The notes: generated from the letters alone by a model not told the origin. 64,000 nt of DNA from Piliocolobus tephrosceles (GCF_002776525.5 NC_045437.1:134241068-134305067), one strand, 5' to 3'. Numbered from the stretch's first letter, positions 50,060 to 60,420 are shown. Translations and numbers: made by a program.

Positions 50060-53000
50060 ACAGAGTTCCTCTGCTTAAAGCAGGGTCTGGCTACCCTTGA
50101 GGCATCTCTGCAGAATCCTTTGCTCCTGGGAACTACTAATTTTGTCCAACACAAAATTGACCAGCTGTGAAACTCAAGACCCGGAGGAAGCAGCTCCCTT
50201 TCAAGTCATACAGCAAATTAGAAGCTGAGCAGGGATTATAACTTGGATCTTTTGCTGCATGGTATAGTGACTTATTGCATGTCATCTCTACCACACCCCC
50301 TTTAATGAGTCCCATGAAACAGAATACTCCAGTCTCCAACTCATTAAAATACATAAGAAAGAAACAGTGAAGGGGATGAACACTTTTCTACCAATAATTA
50401 TAATAGAAGGCCTTTCCATGCAAACATATGGTAATGGATACATCTGTTATAAAGAATCCTGCATGGAAAGGGAAATTTAGATATGCTGAGTACATTCATT
50501 TTTCTAATCAAAAATTAAAACTTGTTGAAAGATAAAAACAAAGACGAATGACAATCTCCAATCTATCATTCTTCTTATTCCTTCCTGGAACAAATTTACT
50601 GTCCAGGGAATTGAAGTTAAAATTTTAATTCCTCACTTGGGCAGGCCCCAGGCCTTTGAAGGCCCTAGGAGAGGCCCCAGTAAAACATGACAATGGTCAT
50701 ACAATTTAAGTTAAAAATTTTAAAAGACAGAAAATTTTTTAAAGATATTTTAAAGATATAACATTTTTAAAAGATGTTTTAATTGCAACTCGCTAAACTC
50801 CATCTTTTTCTACTCTGACTTCCCCTCATGTTAGCTCTGGAGGATTTACGTGCATTTTGGAGATCTAAGAAGAAGCTGGCTTAGTGGTTCATATAGTTTG
50901 AATGCAGAATATATTTACATGGTTTGCAGTACTTCCCGGTAGAGGTACATTACTGCTAGCTCTCCTGGTGTAGGAATGTATTCTAGGAAAATTCCTTCCA
51001 CCCATAGCTCCAATTCACCAAGCATGGTGACATGAAGGAACAGGACCAAAGGACATGATGCAATGTAAACATGACCTACAATGGCCAGCACCAGAAATAC
51101 ATTGGTAGTAGAAAAGACAGAAGCTAGTCAAAAGTATATTTGATAATCATCAGATATGTAAAATTTCAAACGTAGAATTCAACTGTCATTGATGCCTCAT
51201 CAAAACAAATGCTCTGTCAAGAATATATTGAATTTGGCATACATAATTATAAGTGTTCCATATGTGTTTTATTTTGTATGGGAATTATGGAAAATAAAAT
51301 TAACCAGAATACTTGGGTTTGTAGGTTATGTATACCATGTATATCTCTGTGTAAAGTTGTGTGCATTCTGTATTACAACCATCAATATTTTAAAAGTTTT
51401 GTCAAAATTGCCATAAAAATAATTATCTTTCCATTGTCTATACAGAAAGTAATATGGCATATAATTGTCATATGAAGAGACAATTAAAGGCTATACAACC
51501 AAAAAGTACAGAAAAAGTATATGAAGCAGTTAATTATTAGCAATATTATCCTTCCTGATTTTGTGATGTCTTTTAAAAATTAATAATTTAATTTCCTTTC
51601 TCTTTCTAAGTACATACTCATGTTGTTAACTTGTTTGTATTCCTAATATTTTTAGCTTTTTCTTATCCCAATTGTTTTTAGCAGTAAGGTATTTTTAAGT
51701 TACGGTGTGTATTTTTAGATATAATGCTATTGCACAATAGTATACCACAGTATAAAGATAAACTTTATCTGAACTGTGAAATCCAAATATTTGTGTGATT
51801 CACCTTATTGTCATGTTTGTTTTAAAGGAAATAAAGCAAATGTATTTTTTAGCCAAATAGTCATTCATTCAGTGAATGAATGAGTGTACATTTGTTCAAT
51901 GAATAAATGAATAGAAATCAAGCCAACATTAAACAGTAAAGTGTATTCTCTAGTAATCAGTAAATAGTTATATCAGAAGAAGTAAAAACTTATACGACTT
52001 TGTTTTTCCGAAGGCACATACAATTATACTAATGCTAAGCAGGCTTAAATCCAAAGCATTACTCCTTCATAAAGCTATTTTCAGTGCTGACCTGTTTATA
52101 AACAAATCCACTTGACTTAAGGATCATCTGTTTCTTGCACACAAAATGTAAGAGGATTATATGTCCCAAAGAATGAATACAGTAAAACTTCCTGTTGTTT
52201 TACCATTGGATAGGAAGAAACTACCAAAAGACAAGACAATGTTATATAACTGCCCACAATCATTAATTAATTAAATAGTTGTCAAATATTTTAGATGTAC
52301 AGTTTCCCAAGAAGGTCATTCTGAATGGTCATATTACTAAAGCATGCTTTGGAGAGCTGTAACCTCATGGTCTCAGTCATTCAAATGTTCCTACCTGGGA
52401 CTGCAAATGTTCCTACCTGGGATTGCATAGCATTACAGAGTCAAGGCTTGATATCAATTTAATGTAGCAATCTCAAGCGTTGACTCGGACTCAGGCTTGT
52501 GCAGAACCTCCTTCGAGGCTGTGTGGCCCTGTGTAACTTCTATCACTTCAGCCACCACTAACACCTCAGTGACTCTGTGATGACTATATAGCCATCTCCA
52601 GTAGCCTCATCAGGGCTCAACACCAGTCTGAGGAGCCTCCTAACTTTATACAAATCCCACCCACTGTGAAGTTGTCACAGAGATCTTTGAAACAGGCCCA
52701 GCCTACGTGATACCTGGACCTAGCCATTGTCCATCTAATCAAGGAAGCTACATGAGCTTCAAAGTGATGAGTCTGACATCTTCGACAAGTCTTTAATATC
52801 TTAACAGAGAAACTGCTCTGATCAGACTCAAGTGGTATTAATTTTATACCATGCTGACTTTCCTTCCTATATTTGGTAAGACTCAAATGGCTACTGTGAA
52901 AATCAATTATTGCTCTTCTTCCAGGTCATCGAGAAGATATAGGGATGAAAAAGGGTCGTGGGGGCAGGAGAATCCACAGCTGGTCCGCTTTGTGAGGCCA

Positions 53001-53570
53001 AGCACACACTCTAGTCTAATACTGTTGAAGTGGTCACTTTTTGTTTGTATCTTTGTTCCCACAGGGCTCTTCCGCAGGAGAACAAATGTTTTCCTTTTTA
53101 GCCCCCTGGAAATAGTTATAGTACCTACATTACCCATTTGCTGTGCAAAAATGCATTATGTTTCCAGGGATGATTTATAAACAAACAAACAACAACAAAA
53201 AACCCAGTAAACTTCCTAAAAACACATCAATGCCATCAACTTTCCTAATGATCTTTCTTTTGGGCCTGTAAAATTGTATGGGCCATGATCAACTCTACCA
53301 TAAGGCAGATCTGAGAACAAGAAGGGGCACTGGCAGGCATTTTACTAATGTTCGACTCTGCTTGTCCAACATTATGGAACAAGGCTTCATAATCTCTTGT
53401 TCCATAAAGGAATTTATGGGGGTGGGTGCTATGAGTGCAGTTCTCTGTTCAGTTATGCACTGTCAGGGAGAGACATGGCCAAGTACAGAGTTGACCTTCA
53501 AAAAAAAATTCCAATCCCAATCTGTTTTTCAACAGTAAAATATTTATGTATTTTGATATCTACTATATAC
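50060..53570. other. Unique intron sequence
   Basis: This is AT-rich with no convincing gene. The 109-residue frame at 52851-53180 and the 89-residue minus frame at 52886-52617 resemble no family. Part of 52440-53560 may be an old repeat that I cannot name. Confidence 0.4.
52383..52426. repeat. Perfectly phased 22-bp tandem duplication
   Basis: 'aaatgttcctacctgggact' plus gc is followed at once by the same 22 bases with a single C-to-T change. Confidence 0.92.
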
Positions 53571-53574
53571 GTCA

Positions 53575-53990
53575 GTAGGTCCTAGAGATAGAGGCCTTCA
53601 AAAGGATGAAAATGATCATATTCTGCTTTCATGAAGCTCATATTTTAACGAGAGATGGACAATAAACAATAATGGACAATAATGAAACCTCTAGAACTAA
53701 AGTCAGGTGCCAGGAAGACACAAAGAGGTACCTGTAATCGAGAATAGAAGGTGACTCACTCTGGTTATGGAAGGTCATTCTGATAAGGAGACAATTAAGA
53801 TGATACCTGGGGGTGGGGGCAAGCTTTTCAGCAGAAGACAGAGCAAGCACTATGGCCTGAAGAACTCAAGCTCAAGAGTTGGATTGAATGAGCTCAGAGG
53901 AGAGGGTGAGAGGTGAGTTTGTAGAAAGAGGTGGGGCACCTCCCAGGTTCTAACAGGGAGTAGAGAAAAATACAGCAAGACTGATGGCTA
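53575..53990 (-). mobile_element. Ancient LINE (L2-like) fragment
   Basis: 'ctgctttcatgaagctcata', 'ggtcattctgataaggagac' and 'gaagaactcaagctcaagag' are of the reversed L2 3'-region kind, read by eye only. Confidence 0.45.
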
Positions 53991-53999
53991 CATTATCTA

Positions 54000-54797
54000 C
54001 TTTAAGAATAAGACAAGTAAGTTTTTATTTTTTTTGGTGATGCTACAGGTTAAAATTTGGTGAATTTAAAAGTAAACATGAATTACATAACTATGAAATT
54101 GTAACCAGTTTATATAAATAGTAGGCATAGGTTCCCTCAAAGACCCATTACAGTTTCTAGAGTTTGTTGTGGAATCTGAACCATTTTGGATCATCCTGGT
54201 ACAGAAATAGTCATCCATTAGCCATATTAGTTTTTAGGTCTCTGATTTAAAACTATTTGCTTTCAAGGTTTTGTATTCGGTCATCCATATCAGGCATTAG
54301 TCTTGGATCACAAATGTTTGGCACAATTTAGACAATGGTAAAAAATTCATCACTTTTAGTTTTGATGTAACAACATTTCTTACAAAATTCATCCAGAAAA
54401 GCAAGCACCTATTTATGTGAACTAGCCCGGGAATGGTGGAATGGCAGTTTCTTTTTATACAAATATTTGGATTAACTTAATAGTTATATATTCCAATTCT
54501 TAGCTAAAATATGTAATACCTCACAAATTCAACAAGTGCATGTATTTAAAAGAATCAAAGAACATGCAGTTAAACAATTCTCTCATTCATACCTTCAGCC
54601 TCCCTGCACTGAGGCAACCAGTATTATCAGCTTATTTCTTATCCTTATAGAAATGTTTAACACATATTCAGGCTTTATTCAATATAGATGTTCAGTGCAT
54701 GCACACATTTATATATATTTTTTTACACAAACAAGAGCATATTTTACATAATGTTCTAAATCTAACTTGGTCCACTTAACTAAGTGGTAGTCCCATA

Positions 54798-54834
<37 letters not shown>

Positions 54835-55070
54835 AAAACCAAAACCAAACAAAAAAACCACTGTTTTAAATGGTATGGATCTATGATATTTAACTTAACC
54901 AGCTCAGAGACAAACAGTGAGGTTGTTTCCAGTCATTTTTCATTACCTATAATAATGAACATGTGACTTTTTCTACTTGTTCTTGGAAATCAGTCTTGTG
55001 AAGAAAACAGAGAAGCAGCAGAAGGTAACAGTGCTGAGGTGTTAAGGAGCTCCTGTTTAAGGGATGGTTG
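54000..55070. other. Intron sequence with a weak L1M-like patch and poly-A
   Basis: At 54570-54780, 'gaggcaaccagtattatcag' and 'ctaacttggtccacttaact' resemble an old L1M 3' region. No gene is supported. Confidence 0.35.
54805..54858. repeat. Poly-A with ACCAAA units
   Basis: Twenty-eight A are followed by 'ccaaaaccaaaaccaaac'. It probably marks a retroposon tail. Confidence 0.9.
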
Positions 55071-55079
55071 GGGAAATCC

Positions 55080-55880
55080 TGTCCATCCCAGAGAGATCTG
55101 AGAACGAAACACGAAGAAGCAAGAGAGTAAAGCATGAGGATGTCTGGGGAAACATTTCAGTCGGAGGAAACTGGACCAGCAAGTGCAAAGGCCCTGAGGC
55201 AGGAGCTCGCTTGGCAGGCGAGGACAACAGCGTGGCTAGATCAGAGTGGACCGAAGGAGGATGTTTGAAAATAAGCTTGGGCACAGGCAGAAGGGGAAAG
55301 AAGTGGAAACTTAGAGCCACAGTAAAAACCTCAGGTATGATACAGAAAGCAAGAGTAACCACTGCAGAACCTACGCATGGAAATGGCATGATCAGATTTT
55401 CACTTCAGGATCACTCTAGTGTTCTCTAGGGAATGGGCTGTAGGAGCCAGAATGAAGTGTAGAGAACAGGGGCCCATGACTACTGCAATCGTCTTCAGAG
55501 AGGTGACAGTGGCCCAGGCCTACAGACAGGTGGGTGAGAAGGTGGGGAGTTGCCGTATTTGGAATCTTGTGGGAAAGCAGAGTTAATAGGATTCTCTGTG
55601 GCTTGAGACAAGAGGCGTCCAAAAGGACAGTAGTCAAGGAGAACCCCAATGTTTCAGCATAAGCAGCCAGTTGCACAAGGGTGCCCCATGGGGAACAACA
55701 TGAGGATAGAAGGCTTGGAGGGCAGAAGGGGGATGGAGTGTGCAGGGGAATGATGGGGGAAGAGACAGGTGTGTCAGTGTTGAAGGCACATGAGATTCCA
55801 AAGAGATGGTAAGAGGTAGTGATAAGGAGACACATAAACAAGATCACTACAATGACACTACCAGGAATTAGCAGATACAC
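55080..55880 (-). mobile_element. L2 LINE fragment, antisense
   Basis: 'tgcaaaggccctgaggcagg', 'gatcagattttcacttcagg' then 'atcactctagtg', and 'aggtgacagtggcccaggcc' are the typical reversed L2 3' landmarks. The 121-residue plus frame and the 171-residue minus frame (55931-55416) fall inside it and are repeat readings, despite being among the longest in the window. Confidence 0.8.
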
Positions 55881-55929
55881 AAGTGCATACATTCCTGCAA
55901 CACTATGGGAGATCAATATAATTAAAACC

Positions 55930-56050
55930 ATTTCATAAATGAAGAAACTAAGGTCCTAAGGAATGCAAGAGTATTCTCAAAGACCCCTAGCTAGTAAGTT
56001 GGTTAGGGTCTGAACTTAAACTGAGGCCCGGTTTTCTCTCCATTACTCAT
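55930..56050 (-). mobile_element. MIR SINE fragment
   Basis: 'ttcataaatgaagaaactaa' and 'gacccctagctagtaagttg' form the reversed MIR core. Confidence 0.72.
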
Positions 56051-56189
56051 AGGCTGAGAAAAAGACTTAACTTTTCCTGAATACAAAGTAAGGTATTTAG
56101 AATTACCATAGACGCATATTCAGTGTGAAATGCATTTGAAACACTGCCACCACCTGCAAATATGTACTGTCCTTCAGTTCCTCCCCTGA

Positions 56190-56554
56190 TGCTGTTCAAG
56201 GCATCTGAGATACATCAATGAGCAAGAACAAAGAGTTCTGATCTCATAGTGGCGGAAAGAGGTAGTGATGGGGAGACAGAAAACAAACATAAACACCAGA
56301 GAATATTATACTTATGTCACAAGGAGATGAATGGTATGAGGAAAAGTTCCACCTCCTAAAAAAAAAAAAAAAAAAAAAAAGACATACAAAAAATAGACCA
56401 GCAATACCACAGGTTGGGGAATACAAGAGGCTCAATATTTAAAAGCATAGGAAAGGTTGACCTCATGGAAAAGGCTATAGTTGAACAAAGACTTGAAGGC
56501 ATTGCAAGAATTGTTGAAGATTTGGCTCTACATAAAACTAGCCTGGTCCTTGAT
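56190..56554. other. Old repeat-like flank of the provirus
   Basis: 'gagcaagaacaaagagttct' through 'tgaacaaagacttgaaggca' is of the antisense L2 style. A poly-A run (56358-56380) interrupts it. The provirus inserted at its right edge. Confidence 0.4.
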
Positions 56555-56559
56555 GTTGC
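56555..56559. other. Left target-site duplication of the provirus
   Basis: GTTGC directly precedes the LTR start TGTTTGG and is repeated after the right LTR at 59854-59858. A 5-bp duplication is within the usual range for class I endogenous retroviruses. Confidence 0.9.
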
Positions 56560-57034
56560 TGTTTGGACGAACGGAGGCAGGATGGTGCACTTCCGGGTTC
56601 TTCATCCCCCACCCCCAACTCTTCCCGCGCACGCGAAAATGCAGCCGGCGCGTGACCCGGGAAGGTGCAGACCAACTGGGCATGCGCCAGGTGACGTCAA
56701 TCCGAAGAGACCAAGATTTACCTGGTTGCACCTGCAGAACGCCCCCCCGACACGCCTGTGCCCTGCCTATTGCCCTCCCACTCCTAGAAAAGCCACTTTT
56801 GGCCATTGAGCCGCGTGGTCTTCTCACGGCCCCACTCCTGTCGGGATGTCAGGACTGTGGGAAGTCCGTCCGAGAGCCCCACCGGGGGACTCTGCCGGCC
56901 TCCTTTGCCGGAGGCCGACAGACTTCTCCCCCACACCTTAGGTGACCAAAATAAACTTGCAGTTTTGCTCCTACCCTTTGCCTAGTCGCTGGTTCTTTTG
57001 TGCCCGCTCGGCTGGTCTTAGAAAAAACAAATCA
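56560..57034 (+). mobile_element. 5' LTR (475 bp)
   Basis: It starts TGTTTGG and ends AAATCA. It is GC-rich with CpG sites, a perfect TGACGTCA element at 56692-56699, a run of seven C at 56742-56748, and a polyadenylation signal AATAAA at 56950-56955. A GC-rich stretch with 'ccgcctttgccggaggc'-like inverted repeats at 56896-56922 could fold into a hairpin in the R region. Confidence 0.95.
56692..56699. promoter_or_regulatory. CRE/ATF palindrome in the 5' LTR
   Basis: TGACGTCA is the full consensus CRE. It is preceded by GGGCATGCGCC, a partial NRF1-like site. The same arrangement is kept in the 3' LTR. Binding is inferred and not shown. Confidence 0.7.
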
Positions 57035-57036
57035 GT

Positions 57037-57054
57037 TGGTGCCGAAGACCCAGG
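57037..57054 (+). other. Primer-binding site
   Basis: TGGTGCCGAAGACCCAGG begins two bases after the LTR end. The first ten bases fit the complement of the tRNA-Phe 3' end; the rest has drifted or reflects a variant primer. Confidence 0.75.
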
Positions 57055-57190
57055 AGGAGACCCCTCCTCAGGCCTCTAAGGATTGAGGAACCTCCTCCTG
57101 CTTCCACACCGCAGACGGACCAGGACCTGAGACCTGCTTCCCTCACTCTCATAGCCTCTCTGGGGTAAGTGCCCTTGTCTCCTCTTTACC

Positions 57191-57572
57191 TCCCTCGGCC
57201 AGAAATCCTGTGCAGGTCCGAGGTCCATTTGGAGCCACCAAGTGGCTCGGGAGACCCCTTCAGGATGGAGATGTCCGCCTGAAGGTAATCTCCACTTTGG
57301 CTCCATGAGCCTCCAGTCTGTCTCTGCTGGTTCCAAAGGACGCTTTGAAGCCAGACAGAGATCCACTTCCATTTCCATTGTGTCCCTCGGCCAAAATCCT
57401 GCGCAGGTCCGAGGTCCATTTGGAGCCACCATGTGGCTCGGAGACCTGTTCAGGACGGAGACGTCTGCCTGAAGGTAATCTCCACTTTGGCTTCAAGAAC
57501 CTCCAGTCTGTCTCTGCTGGTTCCAAAGGACGCTTTGAAGCCAGGCAGAGATCCACTTCCATTTCCATTGTG
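57191..57572 (+). repeat. Leader tandem duplication, about 190 bp unit
   Basis: Two adjacent copies (57191-57382 and 57383-57572), each running from 'tccctcggccaaaatcct'-like sequence to 'atttccattgtg'. They differ at roughly a dozen positions. Each copy carries a possible splice donor 'gaaggtaatc'. The duplication produces several overlapping open frames on both strands, none of which I call a gene. It lies between the primer-binding site and the gag start. Confidence 0.93.
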
Positions 57573-57599
57573 TCCATTGTGTAAGTAAAGAGGAAACAA

Positions 57600-58810
57600 A
57601 TGGGAAACCCCCAGTCCAAATTTCCAAAGAGCACCCCCTTAGGGTGCCTCCTAGCCAATTTAAAAACCTTACAGCTTGAACAAGACCTTAGGAGGAAGTG
57701 GTTAATTTTCCTTTCCACTGTGGCATGATCGACCTCAGCAATTTCTGCCAGCGGCTAGGCAAGTGGTCCGAAATTAATTTACATACTAGGCTTTTGGGCC
57801 TTAGGCTCTCGTCCCTATACTCCTTGTCTCCCCGCTCTCCCCACTCCCTCCCTTCCTGCCCAGACTCCTCCTCCTCCCCCCATCCAGACTCCTCCTTCCT
57901 CCTCATCTACTAGTAATCCACTCGGTCCCGTGCCTCCTTCGGGGCCCCCAACTGGCTGTCTTGAGTCCCCTATCTCTGCCCACATCCTCCTACAGTGTTA
58001 GCACCTTTGCTAGAGGTAGCTGGGGTGGAAGGGGGTAGTCAGAGTACATGTCCCTTTTTCATTGGCCGATCTTTCCAAAATTGAGAAGCGTTTAGGTGAT
58101 TTCTCAGCTAATCCTACCATATACATAAAGGAATTTAGACACCTTTGTCAGGCCTATGACTTAACTTGGCATGACCTCCAGGTTATCCTAACCTCTGCCC
58201 TAAACTGACTGAGGTTCTAACCCAATATACCCGGTTAGATCCGGCCTCCCCCACAGGGGCCACCATTTTGGCGTCTTATTTCATTTCTCAATCAGCTCCT
58301 GACATTCGCAAAAAACTTCAAAAGGTAGAGGATGGTCCTCAGACACCAATACAAGACCTAGTTAAATTAGCCTTTAAGGTCTATAGCTCTAGAGAGGAGA
58401 CGGCTGAGTTACAGCTCCTAGCAGCGCCTTTACAGCCCAGTCGTAACCCCAGGCCAGAGAGCACATACTCCGCAGACTCTAAGGCTACAAAAGGAGCCTG
58501 CCTACTATAAATGCGGCAAGGCAGGACACTATGCCAACAGGTGTCCGCAAGGTCCCCAAGCCCCAACGCAGCCTTGCTATAAGTGCAAGGCATCAGGACA
58601 TTAGGCCAGTGAATGTCCTAACCCTCGTCCACCAGCAACCCCCTGCCCTGCTTGCCAGCAGGGAGGAAACTGGAAGTCTGATTGCCCCACCCTGAGAACA
58701 GGTGCCGCGCCTCCACGTGACCCCCTTTCCCAGGATCCTGGGAGCTCCTTCCAGCTCCTATATCTGGACGATGACAACTGAAGGTGCCGAGACTCGGGGA
58801 CCCCCATCAC
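57600..58810 (+). pseudogene. gag: gag remnant (matrix, capsid, nucleocapsid)
   Basis: The start MGNPQS at 57600 has the Gly2 needed for a myristoylated matrix protein. The frame stops at 57726 after 42 residues. A Pro/Ser-rich stretch follows (57830-57960, CTCC-rich), as between matrix and capsid. Capsid-like text resumes in other frames at about 58045-58200 and 58268-58508, the latter an 80-residue open piece ending near the nucleocapsid boxes. At least three frameshifts or stops separate the pieces. No functional product is possible from this copy. Neighbouring structure places it in the normal order after the leader and before the protease. Confidence 0.88.
58503..58685 (+). other. Three in-frame nucleocapsid zinc-knuckle boxes
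   Basis: Boxes of the C-x2-C-x4-H-x4-C type lie at 58503-58544, 58575-58616 and 58644-58685, all in one frame and separated by 10 and 9 codons. Each has one defect: in the first, the first Cys is Tyr; in the second, a TAG (58602-58604) sits right after the His; in the third, the His is Asn. The spacing and frame show that they were once part of one nucleocapsid. Confidence 0.88.
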
Positions 58811-59040
58811 CCTCGCCGAGCCGCGGGTAACTCTCCTAGTAGTGGGTAAGACAATTAATTTTTTTAATCGACAGCGAGGCTACCTATTCTGTTTTGCCGT
58901 CCTTCTCTGGACCTAGCCTTCCATCCAATATCTCTGTAGTAGGAGTAAGTGGAAAGCCATCCACTCCACGAAAAACTCCAATCCTTAATTGCTGCCTGGC
59001 CAACAAGTACTTTGCGCACTCATTCCTCATTCCCAACTAA
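58811..59040 (+). pseudogene. pro: Retroviral protease N-terminal remnant
   Basis: At 58867-58878 the frame reads I-D-S-E, where aspartic proteases have D-T-G or D-S-G, so the flap-facing glycine is lost. A one-base T-run change just before it (58858-58865) puts the upstream strand in another frame. The later text fits the protease body, then a stop occurs near 59038. The active-site half only is present, and the copy is non-functional. Confidence 0.75.
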
Positions 59041-59149
59041 AAAGGGCCCCTACCGAAAGCAATCAGTGGAAATCAGTTCAACTTTCCCCCACTCACCTCA
59101 AACTTACTAAATTTTCTTAACTATCTCATACTCCCCAACCTTGCCAGGA

Positions 59150-59298
59150 CCTTCCTTCTGGGTTTTGCCCATATTCCAACAAATGCTTCCATTCCTCATT
59201 CCCATACTAATACTGTGCCTTATTTTATTTTTCATCCGTGCGTCCAAATACCAACCATGGGCCCTGACCTTAATGACGCCCCTTAACAGCAGGAAGTA
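59150..59298 (+). pseudogene. env: Envelope transmembrane tail remnant
   Basis: A frame ending at a TAG (59296-59298) contains a hydrophobic run of about 17 residues (LPFLIPILILCLILFFI) followed by RASKYQPW and a short cytoplasmic tail. This is the layout of a retroviral transmembrane subunit C-terminus. The ectodomain, fusion peptide and surface subunit are absent. The junction with the protease remnant lies near 59040-59110, where the internal deletion must be. Confidence 0.7.
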
Positions 59299-59350
59299 GC
59301 CAGACAGACCACGGCGCCCCTTTATCACTATTATCAATAAAAGATTGGAC

Positions 59351-59853
59351 TGTTTGGACTAACGGAGGCAGGATGGTGCACTTCCGGGTTCTTCATCCCC
59401 ACCCCCAACTCTTCCCGCACACGCGAAAATGCAGCTGGCAACCCGGGAAGGTGCAGACCAACTGGGCATGCGCCAGGTGACGTCAATCCGAAGAGACCAA
59501 GATTTACCTGGTCGCACCTGCGGAACGCCCCCCCCCCCCCCCCCCGACACGCCCGTGCCCTGCCTATTGCCCTCCCACTCCTAGAAAAGCCACTCTCGGC
59601 CAGTGAGCCACGCAGCCTTCTCACAGCCCCGCAGCCTTCTCGCAGTCCCACCGCTGTCGGGATGTCGGGACTGTGGGAAGTCCGTCCGAGAGCCCCACCG
59701 GGGGACTCTGCCGGCCTCCTTTGCCGGAGGCCAACAGACTTCTCCCCCACACCTTAGGTGACCAAAAATAAACTTGCAAGTTTTGCTCCTACACTTGCCT
59801 ACCCGCTGGTTCTTTTGTGCCCGCTCTGGGCTGGTCTTAGAAAAAACAAATCA
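59351..59853 (+). mobile_element. 3' LTR (503 bp)
   Basis: It has the same ends and order as the 5' LTR, and is longer because the C run is 18 (59528-59545) instead of 7 and because a 19-bp unit is duplicated (59612-59630 and 59631-59649). The polyadenylation signal is at 59767-59772. Confidence 0.95.
59478..59485. promoter_or_regulatory. CRE/ATF palindrome in the 3' LTR
   Basis: TGACGTCA occurs in the same position as in the 5' LTR, with the same neighbouring GGGCATGCGCC. Confidence 0.7.
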
Positions 59854-59858
59854 GTTGC
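59854..59858. other. Right target-site duplication of the provirus
   Basis: GTTGC, identical to 56555-56559, follows the last CA of the LTR. Confidence 0.9.
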
Positions 59859-59859
59859 A

Positions 59860-60259
59860 AGGTGAGGACCAGAAAAGAATATGTGAACTGAATGCCCTTG
59901 GGCAGGAAAAATAATCTCAAACATCTGATCGCAGATATAATGGTGCCATTTTCATATGGAAAGGATGCTATGTCTACCCCATCATGGCCACTTCTGTGGT
60001 TAGCTATCTTAATAGTAGTGGCAGATACTCTCAGCAAACCAGCTACTTGGTGTTGTATAAGGTCGGTGCTTTCTAAAACCCCATGGATGATTCCCACCAG
60101 AACCAGATAATGACAATAGGAGTCAAGCTACTACAGCTCTTCTGTGGCTTGGGGACCAAGCTGTGTAATAAAATAATAATGAACATGACTCAAACACTTG
60201 AGATCAGAGAGTGACACACAGGGCCTAAAGGGAACATGGACAATATAAAATCCAAATCC
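59860..60259. other. Unique intron sequence
   Basis: No gene or repeat is recognised. The opposed 86- and 72-residue frames at 59837-60110 have no family. Confidence 0.4.
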
Positions 60260-60420
60260 TTATTTAACAGATGGTAAAACAAGGTTCAGGGAGGTGAAGT
60301 GACTTAATTAAGGTCACAGAGTAAGGCAGTAACAAAACCAAAGTCAGCTAAACTGAAAACCAATGTTTCCCATAAATTCCAGGTTTCTATCTTTTCCGCT
60401 TGAACTCCTGGTTTCACATT
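60260..60420 (-). mobile_element. MIR SINE fragment
   Basis: 'ttatttaacagatggtaaaa' and 'aattaaggtcacagagtaag' form the reversed MIR core. Confidence 0.8.

Larger units (their letters stand above)
56560..59853 (+). mobile_element. Defective class I endogenous retrovirus (provirus)
   Basis: This is a complete proviral outline of 3.3 kb: 5' LTR, primer-binding site, leader, gag remnant, protease start, envelope tail, 3' LTR, flanked by GTTGC. Reverse transcriptase, RNase H and integrase are absent, so about 5 kb or more has been lost by internal deletion. Every remaining frame is interrupted. The primer-binding site looks like the tRNA-Phe kind (TGGTGCCGAA), seen in HERV-F/Fc-type gamma-like viruses; the family assignment is an inference. 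The two LTRs differ at about 20 positions by eye (roughly 4-5%), which suggests an insertion some ten to twenty million years old, after the ape and Old World monkey split or near it. It lies antisense to SGCD in an intron. Confidence 0.95.

Noticed and set aside
52617..53180. Opposed 89- and 109-residue frames as a possible novel gene pair
   Set aside because: No conserved motif, no splice or promoter signals, and lengths expected by chance.
55416..55931. 171-residue minus-strand open frame, the longest in the window
   Set aside because: It lies wholly in an antisense L2 remnant and its text is the ordinary L2 3' region; no start context or splice support.
56414..56945. 131- and 154-residue plus frames running into the 5' LTR
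   Set aside because: They cross the host-provirus junction and GC-rich LTR; no gag, pol or env signature.
57260..57718. 152-residue minus-strand frame and others with repeated MEMEVDLCLASKRPLEP-like text
   Set aside because: Antisense readings of the duplicated retroviral leader; the repeat explains the similarity.
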